64,000 nucleotides of DNA from an uncultured Eubacterium sp. Its GTDB lineage: Bacteria; Bacillota; Clostridia; Peptostreptococcales; Anaerovoracaceae. Shown here piece after piece: positions 8,675 to 17,824 of the stretch. The stretch covers positions 45,767 through 109,766 of the forward strand of contig CALCFD010000012.1 of NCBI GenBank assembly GCA_937900695.1. The letters are read 5' to 3'. The notes below the pieces were generated by a model. That model had not been told where the DNA came from and did not search any database. It saw only the letters and a program-made list of their open reading frames with translations. The number at the start of each line of letters is the position of its first letter. Positions within the stretch are counted from its first letter, which is position 1. The position numbers were made by a program, and so were the translations under genes.

Positions 8675-9585
8675 AGATAGATTTAAAAAATGGTATAGGA
8701 AAGAACAATGAATTTGCATCATATCATCCATTAGTGATTTTTACTTATTTTATAGGAGTGATAGGAGTTAGTATGACCATAAGTTACCCGTTGATTATAG
8801 GGATATCGTTTGCTGTTGCATTTTTTTATTCGGTGCTTTTAAAGGGAAGCAAAGTTATAAAGTTTAATGTATTAGTGTCCTTAGGGAGTGTGATGTTTAC
8901 TACATTATTCAATACTTTATTTACTCATGATGGCAATAGCGTGCTTTTTTACATAAATGCCAATAGAATTACAGCTGAGGCTATGTGTTACGGAGCATTT
9001 TCAGGAATGGTAATAGCAACAGTCATAATATGGTTTAGCTCATTTAATTTTATTGTTAATGGTGAGATGATAATGTATATTTTTTCTCGGATATCATCAG
9101 TATTTGGATTATTGATTTCTATGATTTTAAGATATATCCCCTTATTAAAGGTAAGATATGATGAGATAAATATGGGGCAAAAATGCCTTGGTAAAATGTA
9201 CGATGGTAAATTTATAGGAAGAATAAAGGATATTACTAAAAAGACATCGATTTTGATAGCTTGGTCACTGGAGTCATCTATTGAAAGTGCAGATTCCATG
9301 GCGGCAAGAGGTTATGGCTTAAAAGGAAGAAGTAGCTTTACTTTGTATAAGGCTTCTAGTCGAGATTACTTTTTAGGTATAATATTTATCCTTTTGATTA
9401 TAGCTATTATAGCAGTAAATATAGGTTTTAATATTAAGATGTATTTTTATCCGGTTATTGTAGTTCCTAAAGATTCAATGGCAATATTTGCAGAGGTATT
9501 ATTTTTTGGAGCTATATCAGCAATACCTATTTTAATAGATATTTTAGGAGAATATAGATGGCAAAAATTAGAGTCCAAAATTTGA
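8671..9585 (+). CDS. ecfT: ECF transporter transmembrane component EcfT (CbiQ family)
   Basis: This integral membrane subunit couples ATP hydrolysis by EcfA to movement of the substrate-binding S component. About five to six hydrophobic segments are visible over 304 residues. The coupling-helix signature is present as SSIESADSMAARGYG near residue 203, where the family shows an Ala-Arg-Gly motif. It starts in an ATGA overlap with the preceding gene. Its last 28 bases overlap ecfA. With the double ATPase and the S gene it forms a complete dedicated (group I) ECF module. Confidence 0.9.
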   Translation: MKIDLKNGIGKNNEFASYHPLVIFTYFIGVIGVSMTISYPLIIGISFAVAFFYSVLLKGSKVIKFNVLVSLGSVMFTTLFNTLFTHDGNSVLFYINANRITAEAMCYGAFSGMVIATVIIWFSSFNFIVNGEMIMYIFSRISSVFGLLISMILRYIPLLKVRYDEINMGQKCLGKMYDGKFIGRIKDITKKTSILIAWSLESSIESADSMAARGYGLKGRSSFTLYKASSRDYFLGIIFILLIIAIIAVNIGFNIKMYFYPVIVVPKDSMAIFAEVLFFGAISAIPILIDILGEYRWQKLESKI

Positions 9586-11213
9586 CATTTAAATATCCGT
9601 TAAGTTCTAAAATGGCTCTTACGGATATAAATTTAGATGTAGAAAAATCATCATTTGTAGTTATATGTGGTAAATCGGGTTGTGGTAAGAGTACACTCTT
9701 AAGACATATGAAAAAGCAAATGATTCCATATGGAGAAAAAAAAGGTAAAGTTTTAATTGATAATGTTGAAATAGAAGAAACAGATGACAGAAAAAGTGTA
9801 AGTCAGATAGGATTTATACAACAAAATCCAGAATTGCAACTTGTAACAGATAAAGTATGGCATGAACTTGCTTTTGGTCTTGAAAATTTAGGTTTAAATA
9901 ATCAAATTATAAAAAGAAGAGTAGCAGAAATGGCAAATTACTTTGGCATTCAAGCATGGTTTAGAAAAGATGTAACTCAGCTTTCTGGAGGACAAAAGCA
10001 GTTGCTTAACTTAGCGTCTGTAATGGTGATGCAACCAGACATTTTAATTTTAGATGAACCAACATCTCAGTTAGATCCGATAGCTACATCAGAGTTTTTA
10101 AATACTCTTCATAAAATTAATAAAGAACTTGGAACTACGATAATAATTTCAGAGCATAGACTAGAAGAAGTTATACCTATGGCTGATAAAATAGTGGTAA
10201 TGGATCAAGGAAAGATAATAGCAGATCAAAGACCAGAAAATGTGGCTACTATTTTATATGATAAGGATAAAGAAAAAAGACATCCCATGTTTGAAGGATT
10301 TCCAGCTGTTATGCGCATTTTTCAAGGAATTAATGGAATAGAAAAGACACCGCTTACAGTTAGAGATGGGAGGTTACTTCTTGAAGAAATATTAAAAAAT
10401 AAGGAAGTAAAAAATAATTTGTTTTATAGAGAAAAAAAACATATAAAAAAAGATAAAGGTAAAAGCATTATTACCTTAAAAGATGTGTGGTTTAAGTATA
10501 ACAAGGGAGAAGACTTTGTCTTGAGAGGAGCAGAGATAGATATTCCTAAGGGAAGTTGGTTTTGTATGCTAGGTGGAAATGGAGTAGGCAAGAGTACACT
10601 TTTAAAGGCTATTGCTGGAAATATTAAGCCACAAAGAGGAAAAATTACCATAAAAGAGGACAAGTCGATAGCGATGGTTCCTCAAAATCCTCAAGCGTTA
10701 TTTACTGAAATTACAGTAGAAGAAGAACTTTATGAGGGAATATGTCATCTACCATTTGATGAGAAATATAAACTTGAACAGGTGGAGATTATGTTAAAGT
10801 TAATGGAAATCGAACATCTTAGAGAGGCAAATCCATATGACCTATCAGGTGGTGAGCAGCAAAGACTTGCTATAGGTAAGGTACTTTTAACAAAACCTGA
10901 TATTTTATTATTAGATGAACCTACAAAGGGTTTGGATCCATTTTTTAAAGGTACATTAGCGGATATTTTTAATAAATTAAATTCTAATGGATTGACTATT
11001 TTTATGGTAAGTCACGATATAGAGTTTTGCGCAGAGCATGGCAAAATTTGTGGTATGTTTTTTGATGGTGAAATTATTTCGGTGGATGAAGCTAAAGAGT
11101 TTTTTGCAGGAAATAGCTTTTATACTACATCAACAAATAAGCTGTTTAGAAGTTATGAACCTGATATAGTAACTTGCAAGGAGGCTGAAGAATGGATGAA
11201 AAAGGTCATTTAA
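9558..11213 (+). CDS. ecfA: Fused double ECF ATPase (EcfA-EcfA')
   Basis: Two ABC ATPase domains lie in one 551-residue chain, replacing the usual EcfA1/EcfA2 pair. Domain 1 (about 1-225) has Walker A GKSGCGKSTLL, signature LSGGQKQ and Walker B ILILDEPTSQLDP. Domain 2 (about 300-515) has GGNGVGKSTLL, LSGGEQQR and ILLLDEPTKGLDP. It drives uptake of the vitamin bound by the S component. A TTAGGAGAA ribosome site lies inside the end of ecfT. The cobalamin riboswitch upstream makes a corrinoid the likely substrate. Confidence 0.93.
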   Translation: MAKIRVQNLTFKYPLSSKMALTDINLDVEKSSFVVICGKSGCGKSTLLRHMKKQMIPYGEKKGKVLIDNVEIEETDDRKSVSQIGFIQQNPELQLVTDKVWHELAFGLENLGLNNQIIKRRVAEMANYFGIQAWFRKDVTQLSGGQKQLLNLASVMVMQPDILILDEPTSQLDPIATSEFLNTLHKINKELGTTIIISEHRLEEVIPMADKIVVMDQGKIIADQRPENVATILYDKDKEKRHPMFEGFPAVMRIFQGINGIEKTPLTVRDGRLLLEEILKNKEVKNNLFYREKKHIKKDKGKSIITLKDVWFKYNKGEDFVLRGAEIDIPKGSWFCMLGGNGVGKSTLLKAIAGNIKPQRGKITIKEDKSIAMVPQNPQALFTEITVEEELYEGICHLPFDEKYKLEQVEIMLKLMEIEHLREANPYDLSGGEQQRLAIGKVLLTKPDILLLDEPTKGLDPFFKGTLADIFNKLNSNGLTIFMVSHDIEFCAEHGKICGMFFDGEIISVDEAKEFFAGNSFYTTSTNKLFRSYEPDIVTCKEAEEWMKKVI

Positions 11214-12130
11214 CCCAATATCAAGTAGCATCTAAAAAACGAATTAAGGTTATGTACATTATGATAATTGTAGTTATACCATTACTTTCGTTTCTGTGTT
11301 ATAAGCTTTTAGGCCAAGATATGTATATGTTAGTAAGTCTTATAATTTTAGTTGCTACTATGGCTCCATTTTTTATGATATTTGAAAAACGTAAACCTAA
11401 GGCAAGAGAAATAATGCTAATTGCAATGATGAGTGCTATTACTGTATTTTTACATACAATTTTTCATGTGATTATGCCTATACAAATAGGAACGGCTATG
11501 GTAATAATTTCAGGGATTTCATTAGGGCCTGAAGCAGGATTTTTAATCGGAGCTCTCTCTAGGCTTATATGTAATTTTTATATGGGACAAGGACCATGGA
11601 CACCATGGCAGATGTTTTGTTGGGGATTATTGGGATTTTTAGCAGGGCTTATATTTAATAAAGATAATGTGGAAGAAATAAAATCAAGGTCATTTAAGAT
11701 TATTGCAGGCCCGATTATGTCTATAATCTTTACATTGTTAGTAGGATATATTTCTTATATTATATTTCCTAATGGATATGATAGCTTTATTGGTTGGAGA
11801 CTTTATTTCTTTGGAATAATAGGTCTTATAATTGGATTGGTGGTTCAAAAAAAACAGTTTCCTGTAGATGGACTTACCATGGCGGTTATGACATTTTTTA
11901 TGACTTTTATAATATATGGAGGAATTATGAATATCAGTACTGTGATAAATTCAACTAATATGCCTGGAGCAGGAGATATAAGTTTAAACGGACTTAAATT
12001 AATATACATTTCTGGAGCTCCATACGATTTTTTTCATGGGCTGACAGCAGCCATATGTGTATTTTTATTTGGTGATAATATAATTAAAAAGCTTGAGCGA
12101 ATTAAGATAAAGTTTGGAATATATAGGTGA
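11192..12130 (+). CDS. ECF transporter substrate-binding (S) component, predicted corrinoid-specific
   Basis: The hydrophobic 312-residue membrane protein has two N-terminal transmembrane segments followed by the six-helix S-component core. The core includes MIAMMSAITVFLHTIFHVI-like helix 1, ISLGPEAGFLIGALSRLICN and the GPWTPWQMFCWGLLGFLAG loop typical of ECF S subunits. The start has AAGGAGG upstream and overlaps the ATPase gene by 22 bases. Substrate is inferred only from the cobalamin riboswitch and the neighbours (DUF4430 and CbiR-like). It is longer than most S components, which are about 180-220 residues. A cobamide precursor is an alternative substrate. Confidence 0.8.
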   Translation: MDEKGHLTQYQVASKKRIKVMYIMIIVVIPLLSFLCYKLLGQDMYMLVSLIILVATMAPFFMIFEKRKPKAREIMLIAMMSAITVFLHTIFHVIMPIQIGTAMVIISGISLGPEAGFLIGALSRLICNFYMGQGPWTPWQMFCWGLLGFLAGLIFNKDNVEEIKSRSFKIIAGPIMSIIFTLLVGYISYIIFPNGYDSFIGWRLYFFGIIGLIIGLVVQKKQFPVDGLTMAVMTFFMTFIIYGGIMNISTVINSTNMPGAGDISLNGLKLIYISGAPYDFFHGLTAAICVFLFGDNIIKKLERIKIKFGIYR

Positions 12131-12135
12131 GGTTA

Positions 12136-12705
12136 ATGACTAAAACATTTGAAAAAAAGATTAAGAGAAAAAAAGCTAGAGGTGTAGCAATTGCAATCCT
12201 TTTAGTGATAATAGGGGTCGGTATATTTTGGCAGATGGAAATTTATACAAAAGGCGATGTGGCTAAAAACATCGATGAAAAAATAGTAGGTCCAGGTAAG
12301 ATTACAGCAACCATAGAGATAAGATGCGATAGTTTATCTGATAATATGTCAAATCTTAAGAAAAAGGAAAAGGCGAAATGGATACCAAAGGATGGAGTAA
12401 TTTTGAAAAAAACCACATATGTTTTAGAAAAAGATGCCACTGTATTTGATCTTTTGCGAAAAGCCACAGAAAGTCAGCAAATACAGACGGAATATTCATA
12501 TACTAAGGCATATAATTCGTACTATGTAGAGGCAATAAATCATCTTTATGAATTTGATGGTGGTAAGCTTAGTGGATGGCAATATTATGTAAATAAACAA
12601 TTTCCTCAGCATGGATGTTCAAAATATAAACTAAAAGACAATGATGAGGTTCTTTGGGTATATACTTGTGATAATGGTAAGGATATAGATTTAAATGAAA
12701 AATAG
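12136..12705 (+). CDS. Membrane-anchored DUF4430 (transcobalamin C-domain-like) protein
   Basis: The 189-residue protein has a basic N-terminus, one transmembrane helix (about residues 14-33) and an extracytoplasmic domain of the DUF4430 type. That family (PF14478) resembles the beta domain of animal transcobalamin and intrinsic factor. Family features are the AVFDLLRKA-like segment, GGKLSGWQYYVNKQFP and the late DEVLWVYTCD strand. The ATG at 12136 is preferred over the overlapping GTG at 12127 because AGGTGAGG precedes it. Lying between an ECF S gene and a CbiR-like gene, it could present corrinoid to the transporter. That function is an inference. Confidence 0.75.
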   Translation: MTKTFEKKIKRKKARGVAIAILLVIIGVGIFWQMEIYTKGDVAKNIDEKIVGPGKITATIEIRCDSLSDNMSNLKKKEKAKWIPKDGVILKKTTYVLEKDATVFDLLRKATESQQIQTEYSYTKAYNSYYVEAINHLYEFDGGKLSGWQYYVNKQFPQHGCSKYKLKDNDEVLWVYTCDNGKDIDLNEK

Positions 12706-13456
12706 ATTATATTTGGCTACTTTTTCTGCGGATGCCATAGAATTAATAAAAAAATATAATATTAATATGGAGTATAATCATCCTTGTATTTCATCTTGCT
12801 TAGATGATTTAGATAAAATAACATATGAGATGAAAAGAGATTTTATGGATTCAAAAGCAAAAAAAGCCATAGTACATGGGCCATTTACGGAGATTATACC
12901 TGCATCTATAGATCCTAGAGCTATTAAATTAGGTCTTGAAAGATTAAATGAAGCTTATGAAGTGGCTAAAAGAGTTGAGTGTAATAGGATGGTTGTTCAT
13001 ACAGGTTATGTACCACTTTTGTATTTTAAAAAGTGGCACATTGAAAAGTCCATAGAATTTTGGCAAAAATTTTTAGAAGATAAACCAAAAGATTTTGGAA
13101 TTTACATAGAAAATGTATTTGATGACGAACCTTATACTTTAAAAGAAATCATAGATAATATCGATGATAAAAGAGTGAGAGTTTGTTTTGATATAGGTCA
13201 TGCCAATGCTATGACTGAAAAAAATATAAAAATAGAGGAATGGATTGAGGTTTTAGGGCCATATATTTCTCATCTTCATATTCACAATAATTATGGAAAA
13301 ACAGATGAACATAATGATATTTTTGATGGAAATATGGATGTATTAAAAATTATTTCTACTATTGATGAAATGTGTGTAGTAAAACCTACTATAACCATTG
13401 AAAGTCATAGAGCCATAGAAATGTTGGAGGTTTTGCTTTCAGGTAATAAATATTGA
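12695..13456 (+). CDS. TIM-barrel protein of the AP endonuclease 2 / sugar isomerase superfamily, CbiR-like candidate
   Basis: The 253-residue protein shows the metal-dependent xylose-isomerase-like TIM-barrel pattern: MVVHTGY, GIYIENVFDDEP, VCFDIGHANAM, HLHIHNNYG and a terminal IESHRA, supplying the His, Glu and Asp ligands. It is the last gene of a cobalamin-riboswitch operon with an ECF transporter. CbiR, a cobamide-remodelling hydrolase described in Akkermansia muciniphila, belongs to this superfamily, so removal of the lower-ligand portion of imported cobamides is the leading hypothesis. The barrel call is firm; the CbiR assignment rests on context. It overlaps the preceding gene by 11 bases. 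Confidence 0.65.
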   Translation: MKNRLYLATFSADAIELIKKYNINMEYNHPCISSCLDDLDKITYEMKRDFMDSKAKKAIVHGPFTEIIPASIDPRAIKLGLERLNEAYEVAKRVECNRMVVHTGYVPLLYFKKWHIEKSIEFWQKFLEDKPKDFGIYIENVFDDEPYTLKEIIDNIDDKRVRVCFDIGHANAMTEKNIKIEEWIEVLGPYISHLHIHNNYGKTDEHNDIFDGNMDVLKIISTIDEMCVVKPTITIESHRAIEMLEVLLSGNKY

Positions 13457-13494
13457 CTTTTGTTACCTAAAGACATAAAATATATAATAGAATT

Positions 13495-13690
13495 TAATAG
13501 TTTTCAAGTGTTATTTTACTTAATAAAGGAAACAGGTTAAAGTCCTGTACGGTACCGCCACTGTAAGTGAGGAGCAGCTTTTGATATACCACTGATTTCA
13601 TCGGGAAGGTAAAAGCAAGTGATGATTCACAAGTCAGGAGACTTGCTTGAAAATGTTATATGACGAGTATCATTTGTAATAGGTAGATAT
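13495..13690 (+). promoter_or_regulatory. Cobalamin riboswitch 2
   Basis: The aptamer core is canonical: AAGGAAACAGGTTAAAGTCC near 13527, ACGGTACCGCCACTGTAAGTG near 13549, then TCGGGAAGG and CAAGTCAGGAGACTTGC near 13630. A T-tailed terminator follows. It controls the operon beginning at 13754 and stands directly behind the first B12 operon. A TATAAT lies at 13483-13488 upstream, with only a poor -35. Confidence 0.95.
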
Positions 13691-13693
13691 ACG

Positions 13694-13724
13694 GGCTATT
13701 TGTAATGCAAATAGCCTTTTTTTT
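13694..13724 (+). terminator. Terminator of cobalamin riboswitch 2
   Basis: GGCTATTTG (13694-13702) and CAAATAGCC (13708-13716) pair perfectly around a 5-base loop and are followed by eight T, 30 bases before the MoxR start. Confidence 0.9.
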
Positions 13725-13753
13725 ATTATCAAAAACAAATAGGAGCATGAAAA

Positions 13754-14686
13754 ATGAACGAAAAAATTGCAAAAATTAAAGAAGAAATAAGTAAGGCAGT
13801 AACTGGCAAAGACGAAATTATAGAAAAGGTTATGGCGGCAATTTTAGCTGGAGGTCATATATTATTAGAAGATATTCCAGGTGTAGGCAAGACTACACTT
13901 GCACTAGCTTTAAGTAAAAGCATGGGGCTTGAGTTTAATAGAGTTCAGTTTACGCCAGATGTTGTTCCATCAGATATTACAGGATTCACAATGTTTGAAA
14001 AGAATTCCGGTGACTTTGAATATAAGCCAGGTGCTATAATGTGCAATTTTTTCTTAGCAGATGAAATCAACAGAACTTCAAGTAAAACTCAGTCAGCCTT
14101 ACTTGAAGTTATGCAGGAAGGAAAAGTGACAGTGGATGGAATATCACACAAAGTACCTGAGCCATTTATTGTAATGGCAACTCAAAATCCAATAGGTACA
14201 ATTGGTACGCAGATGCTTCCAGAAGCGCAGCTTGATAGATTTATGATTCAACTTTCTATGGGATATCCAACCTTTGAACAGCAGATAGAAATCCTAAGGA
14301 ATCGCCATAAAGAGGATCCATTAGAAAGTATTAGACAGGCAATTACAGTCAATGAACTTGAAGAAATGATTGCCCAGGTAAAGGAAATCTTTGTAGATGT
14401 AAAAATATATAAATATATAACTATGCTGACAGAGGCCACTAGAAATCACGAACTTATAAAGCTAGGTGTAAGCCCAAGAGGAGCACTTGCACTTTGTGCT
14501 ATAGCTAAAGCAGAAGGATATTTAAAAGGCAGAAATTACGTAGTACCAGAGGATGTAGCAAATTTATTTGTAGATGTATGTAAACATAGAATCATTCTTA
14601 ATCCAAAAGCGCAGTTAGCCGATAAGAGTAAAGAAATGATTTTAGTAGAGATTTTAAAGGAGATTAAAGCTCCAACACTTGATTAG
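13754..14686 (+). CDS. MoxR-family AAA+ ATPase
   Basis: The 310-residue cytoplasmic AAA+ chaperone-like ATPase has Walker A IPGVGKTTLA, the MoxR hallmark FTPDVVPSDITGF, Walker B FFLADEINR, sensor 1 MATQNPIG and sensor 2 VSPRGALAL. MoxR proteins usually act with DUF58 and other metal-binding or membrane partners in assembling or activating extracytoplasmic complexes. Here it heads a cobalamin-riboswitch operon of six genes and is followed after 23 bases by DUF58 and then a TgpA-like protein, the common MoxR-DUF58-transglutaminase triad. B12 control of this triad is unusual. Confidence 0.92.
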   Translation: MNEKIAKIKEEISKAVTGKDEIIEKVMAAILAGGHILLEDIPGVGKTTLALALSKSMGLEFNRVQFTPDVVPSDITGFTMFEKNSGDFEYKPGAIMCNFFLADEINRTSSKTQSALLEVMQEGKVTVDGISHKVPEPFIVMATQNPIGTIGTQMLPEAQLDRFMIQLSMGYPTFEQQIEILRNRHKEDPLESIRQAITVNELEEMIAQVKEIFVDVKIYKYITMLTEATRNHELIKLGVSPRGALALCAIAKAEGYLKGRNYVVPEDVANLFVDVCKHRIILNPKAQLADKSKEMILVEILKEIKAPTLD

Positions 14687-14709
14687 ACATAATTGGGCGA
14701 TAAATAACA

Positions 14710-15795
14710 ATGAAGAATTTTATAAAGAATAATTTAAGAAGCATAGTGTCTTTTATAGTTTTTACTGCAATGGTTTTAACCTTATACATATCAAAGGATG
14801 GACCGCTGACTATGGCATTGATCCTTTTTTTTGCTATGTACTTTGGATTATCTATAGCAATAGCAAAGATAGTTATTAAAAATATAAATGTAAGTACAGT
14901 TAGTTATGAGACTGAAAAAAATCAGGATAAGCAGTTGATAATTAATATTGAAAATGAAGGCATATTACCTTTGCTAAATGTAAGGATAAATATAGAAGCA
15001 CAAAATATAATAACGCGAAGAAAAGATGCATCAAATTTAGTTGCAGATATAATGCCTAAAAAAGAAAAGAATTTACATATAGTTATAAGAGATAATCTTT
15101 GTGGAGCCATAAGAATTAAAATAGATGAAGTTATAGCAGGAGATGTTTTAGGAATTGTAAAAATAAAAAAGAAACTTAATATTTGTGAGTATTTATATAT
15201 ATTTCCAAATGTTGAGAAACTTGCAATTTCAGATAAAGAAATAAATAAATACGATATGGAAAGTTATAAGTATTCACCTATACAAAAGGGCAATGATACC
15301 AGTGAAACATTTGGCATATCAAATTATCAGCCAGGAGATAGTATAAAAGCCATTCACTGGAAATTATCTAGCAAGATGGATAATATTGTAATAAGAGAAC
15401 TTGGACTTCCAATAGATAATAAACTTATGATTTTAGTAGACAAAAGTGATGTTGATGGCGAAAGTTTAAGAAGCGATGCAACAGGAGTTGCAGCTTCTTT
15501 AGCATATACTATGATTTTAAAAGGAGTGAGTCATCATATTGGCTGGTATGATGAAAATAAAAAAGAATTTGTAACATTTATTATAAGAGGACAAGAGGAC
15601 TTTTGGTCTATGGTGCCGGAGCTTTTGAGAAGTCCATTTGTATATGGCATAGAGCCTATAGAAGAGCAGTTTATTAGTGCTGATTGTGAAAAGCAATTTA
15701 CAAATTTTGCAGTTGTTTCAAATAATGAAGTAGGCATAGAAAGATTGATGACATATGGAGAAGTTAATATATATAGACCGCAGCAATTTAAATAA
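14710..15795 (+). CDS. DUF58 domain membrane protein
   Basis: The 361-residue protein begins with two adjacent transmembrane helices (about residues 10-60), followed by a beta-rich region. The DUF58 core around residues 195-240 contains GISNYQPGDSIKAIHWKLS and IVIRELG. DUF58 proteins are standard partners of MoxR ATPases and often carry a von Willebrand A-like fold. Its 3' end overlaps the next gene by 41 bases. The ribosome site is weak (TTGGGCGAT), suggesting translational coupling. No enzymatic function is known for the family. Confidence 0.88.
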   Translation: MKNFIKNNLRSIVSFIVFTAMVLTLYISKDGPLTMALILFFAMYFGLSIAIAKIVIKNINVSTVSYETEKNQDKQLIINIENEGILPLLNVRINIEAQNIITRRKDASNLVADIMPKKEKNLHIVIRDNLCGAIRIKIDEVIAGDVLGIVKIKKKLNICEYLYIFPNVEKLAISDKEINKYDMESYKYSPIQKGNDTSETFGISNYQPGDSIKAIHWKLSSKMDNIVIRELGLPIDNKLMILVDKSDVDGESLRSDATGVAASLAYTMILKGVSHHIGWYDENKKEFVTFIIRGQEDFWSMVPELLRSPFVYGIEPIEEQFISADCEKQFTNFAVVSNNEVGIERLMTYGEVNIYRPQQFK

Positions 15796-17824
15796 AAATA
15801 AAAGCATAGGTGTTCTTATGCTTCTTTGTGGTCTAACAGCTATAGCTGAGATTTGGACTATTGTTAGTACATTTAATATCGCTACAAGTGTGAGTGAAAT
15901 CTTTTCGGGTGGTATAGTAGATGGATTTAAATATTTTTGGAATAAAGTAACAGAAGCATTATTGATATCGGATGGAATGGTATTTAAAGGGCTTTCGGGC
16001 GCTGCTTCTTCTTGTGGAGCTTTTTTGCTTTTGCTTATGTTAATATTCAGGATTATTTTAGCAGTGATATTTAAAAGCAAAAATAAGTACTTACTTTTTG
16101 TAATATTTTTAGCACCATTATTGATAATTATATTTACATCTCTTGAACCATCAGTAAATAGTTTTTTATTTTTAATACTAATGGCAATTATGGATTTTGT
16201 TTTTATGACACGCCATAAGAAGGTTTCATTGTTAAATGGTATTTTTGTTGGTAGTTTGATTCTAATTATTTTAGTTGCTATGGCATCACCTATGAGTGCT
16301 AAAATTTTTTCAAAACCGCAAAGTTTAGTGATGCTTGATGAAAAAATAGAGCAGTTTAGAGAAGAAATTAAATATGGTAAATCACCACTTGGAGCAGGCA
16401 ATTTAGAAATTGAAAAAAGAAGTGTAGATAAAAATAAGACGACCCTAGAAATAACTATGACTAAACCACAATCTATATATTTAAGAGGATATATAGGAGA
16501 AGTTTATAAAGGAAATAGCTGGGAGAATTTACCTTATGGTGAGTATAGAGAATCAAAAAATCTCATATACTGGCTAGGAAGAAATGGATTTAATGGTATC
16601 GGTCAAATTACCCAGATAGATGAGCTTGTATCTTCAAAATCTATAGAAAATAAAATAACTGTAAATGTAAAAGAAGGGTATAAAAAGTATGCATATATTC
16701 CTTATGAAATTAAGAAATATGAAAAAAGACAGATTAATTGGTATAACGGTTATTTGACAAGTGATAAAAGAGACAAATTAGACGAGTATACTTACATATC
16801 AGGGCCTAATAGTGTAAAGAAATGGACAGAACTTTCAGCTAAGTTTTTTACAAAAATGAAAAATGATAAGGATGAAACTTATTTAAAAAATGAAAGCTAT
16901 TTCAATGAATTTGTATATGATAACTATACATATTTATCAAATAATGACTATAAACTTTTGAAAAATTATATTGGAGATAAGGGAAATCAGAGTAAGGGTC
17001 ATATAGAGTATAAGAGAGCTATTAAAAAAGTTAGAAAGTACCTTGATGATAAGATTTTATATACTGAAAATCCAAGATTGGTTAAAGATAATAAAAAAGT
17101 AAATATACTTGAGAGATTTTTTGAAACTAATAAAGGGTATGATGTGCATTATGCGACAGCAGCAACGCTGATGTTCAGATATTATGGCATTCCGGCAAGA
17201 TATGTGGAAGGATATTTGGTAACACCTACAGATGTTAAGAATGCTAAAGCTGGGGAAACTATAAAAATCCCTGAAAAAAATATACACAGTTGGACGGAAA
17301 TTTATATTGATGGGATAGGATTTGTTCCTATAGAAGTGACACCAAATTATAGAAACATTATGCAAGAAGCAGATATGAAGATAGGTCTTGAAAATGAGTC
17401 TATAAATAAGAAATTTGATCACAGTAAAAATAATATTAAAAAGCAAAAGGCAGTCAAAAAGAGTAAGGTTATGAGCCCTAGAAAAGTACAAATTGCTTTG
17501 ATTGTTAGTTTTATATTTTTAGCATTATTGATGTTACTGCTGATTTATCTAGCATGTAAGATTGTAAAAAAGGGCTTAATTGTATTTAAGAGAGAAAGAC
17601 TATTTAAAAATGGTGATAGTAAAATAGCTGTTGCAGCAATCTTAGGATATATGGATGAAAAGGGGTATGAAGTTCCAAATAACATGAGGATGATTGGAAA
17701 CAAAGGAGCTTATAGTAACGAGCCTATAACTGAAGAAGAAAGAAAAGAAATGTATGATCAGTTTAAAATGATAAAAAAGGAGACGAGAAGTCATGGCGGT
17801 AAATTCAAAATGGATAAAAAGTAG
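15755..17824 (+). CDS. TgpA-like transglutaminase-fold membrane protein lacking the catalytic Cys
   Basis: The 689-residue protein has several N-terminal transmembrane helices (to about residue 185), an extracytoplasmic region, a transglutaminase core (about 450-530), a further transmembrane helix near 580-605 and a cytoplasmic tail. The core reads GYDVHYATAATLMFRYYGIP then GYLVTP and HSWTEIYIDGIGF. The position normally occupied by the nucleophilic Cys appears to be Asp463, while His511 is kept, so the protein may be non-catalytic or use different chemistry. It overlaps DUF58 and the next gene, so it is tightly coupled. The start is uncertain because no strong ribosome site precedes the ATG. 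Confidence 0.82.
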   Translation: MEKLIYIDRSNLNKNKSIGVLMLLCGLTAIAEIWTIVSTFNIATSVSEIFSGGIVDGFKYFWNKVTEALLISDGMVFKGLSGAASSCGAFLLLLMLIFRIILAVIFKSKNKYLLFVIFLAPLLIIIFTSLEPSVNSFLFLILMAIMDFVFMTRHKKVSLLNGIFVGSLILIILVAMASPMSAKIFSKPQSLVMLDEKIEQFREEIKYGKSPLGAGNLEIEKRSVDKNKTTLEITMTKPQSIYLRGYIGEVYKGNSWENLPYGEYRESKNLIYWLGRNGFNGIGQITQIDELVSSKSIENKITVNVKEGYKKYAYIPYEIKKYEKRQINWYNGYLTSDKRDKLDEYTYISGPNSVKKWTELSAKFFTKMKNDKDETYLKNESYFNEFVYDNYTYLSNNDYKLLKNYIGDKGNQSKGHIEYKRAIKKVRKYLDDKILYTENPRLVKDNKKVNILERFFETNKGYDVHYATAATLMFRYYGIPARYVEGYLVTPTDVKNAKAGETIKIPEKNIHSWTEIYIDGIGFVPIEVTPNYRNIMQEADMKIGLENESINKKFDHSKNNIKKQKAVKKSKVMSPRKVQIALIVSFIFLALLMLLLIYLACKIVKKGLIVFKRERLFKNGDSKIAVAAILGYMDEKGYEVPNNMRMIGNKGAYSNEPITEEERKEMYDQFKMIKKETRSHGGKFKMDKK

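Noticed and set aside
15718..16401. Minus-strand open frame of 227 codons
   Set aside because: It is antisense to the transmembrane part of the TgpA-like gene. Its hydrophobic, low-complexity translation follows from the complementary codons, and there is no ribosome site.
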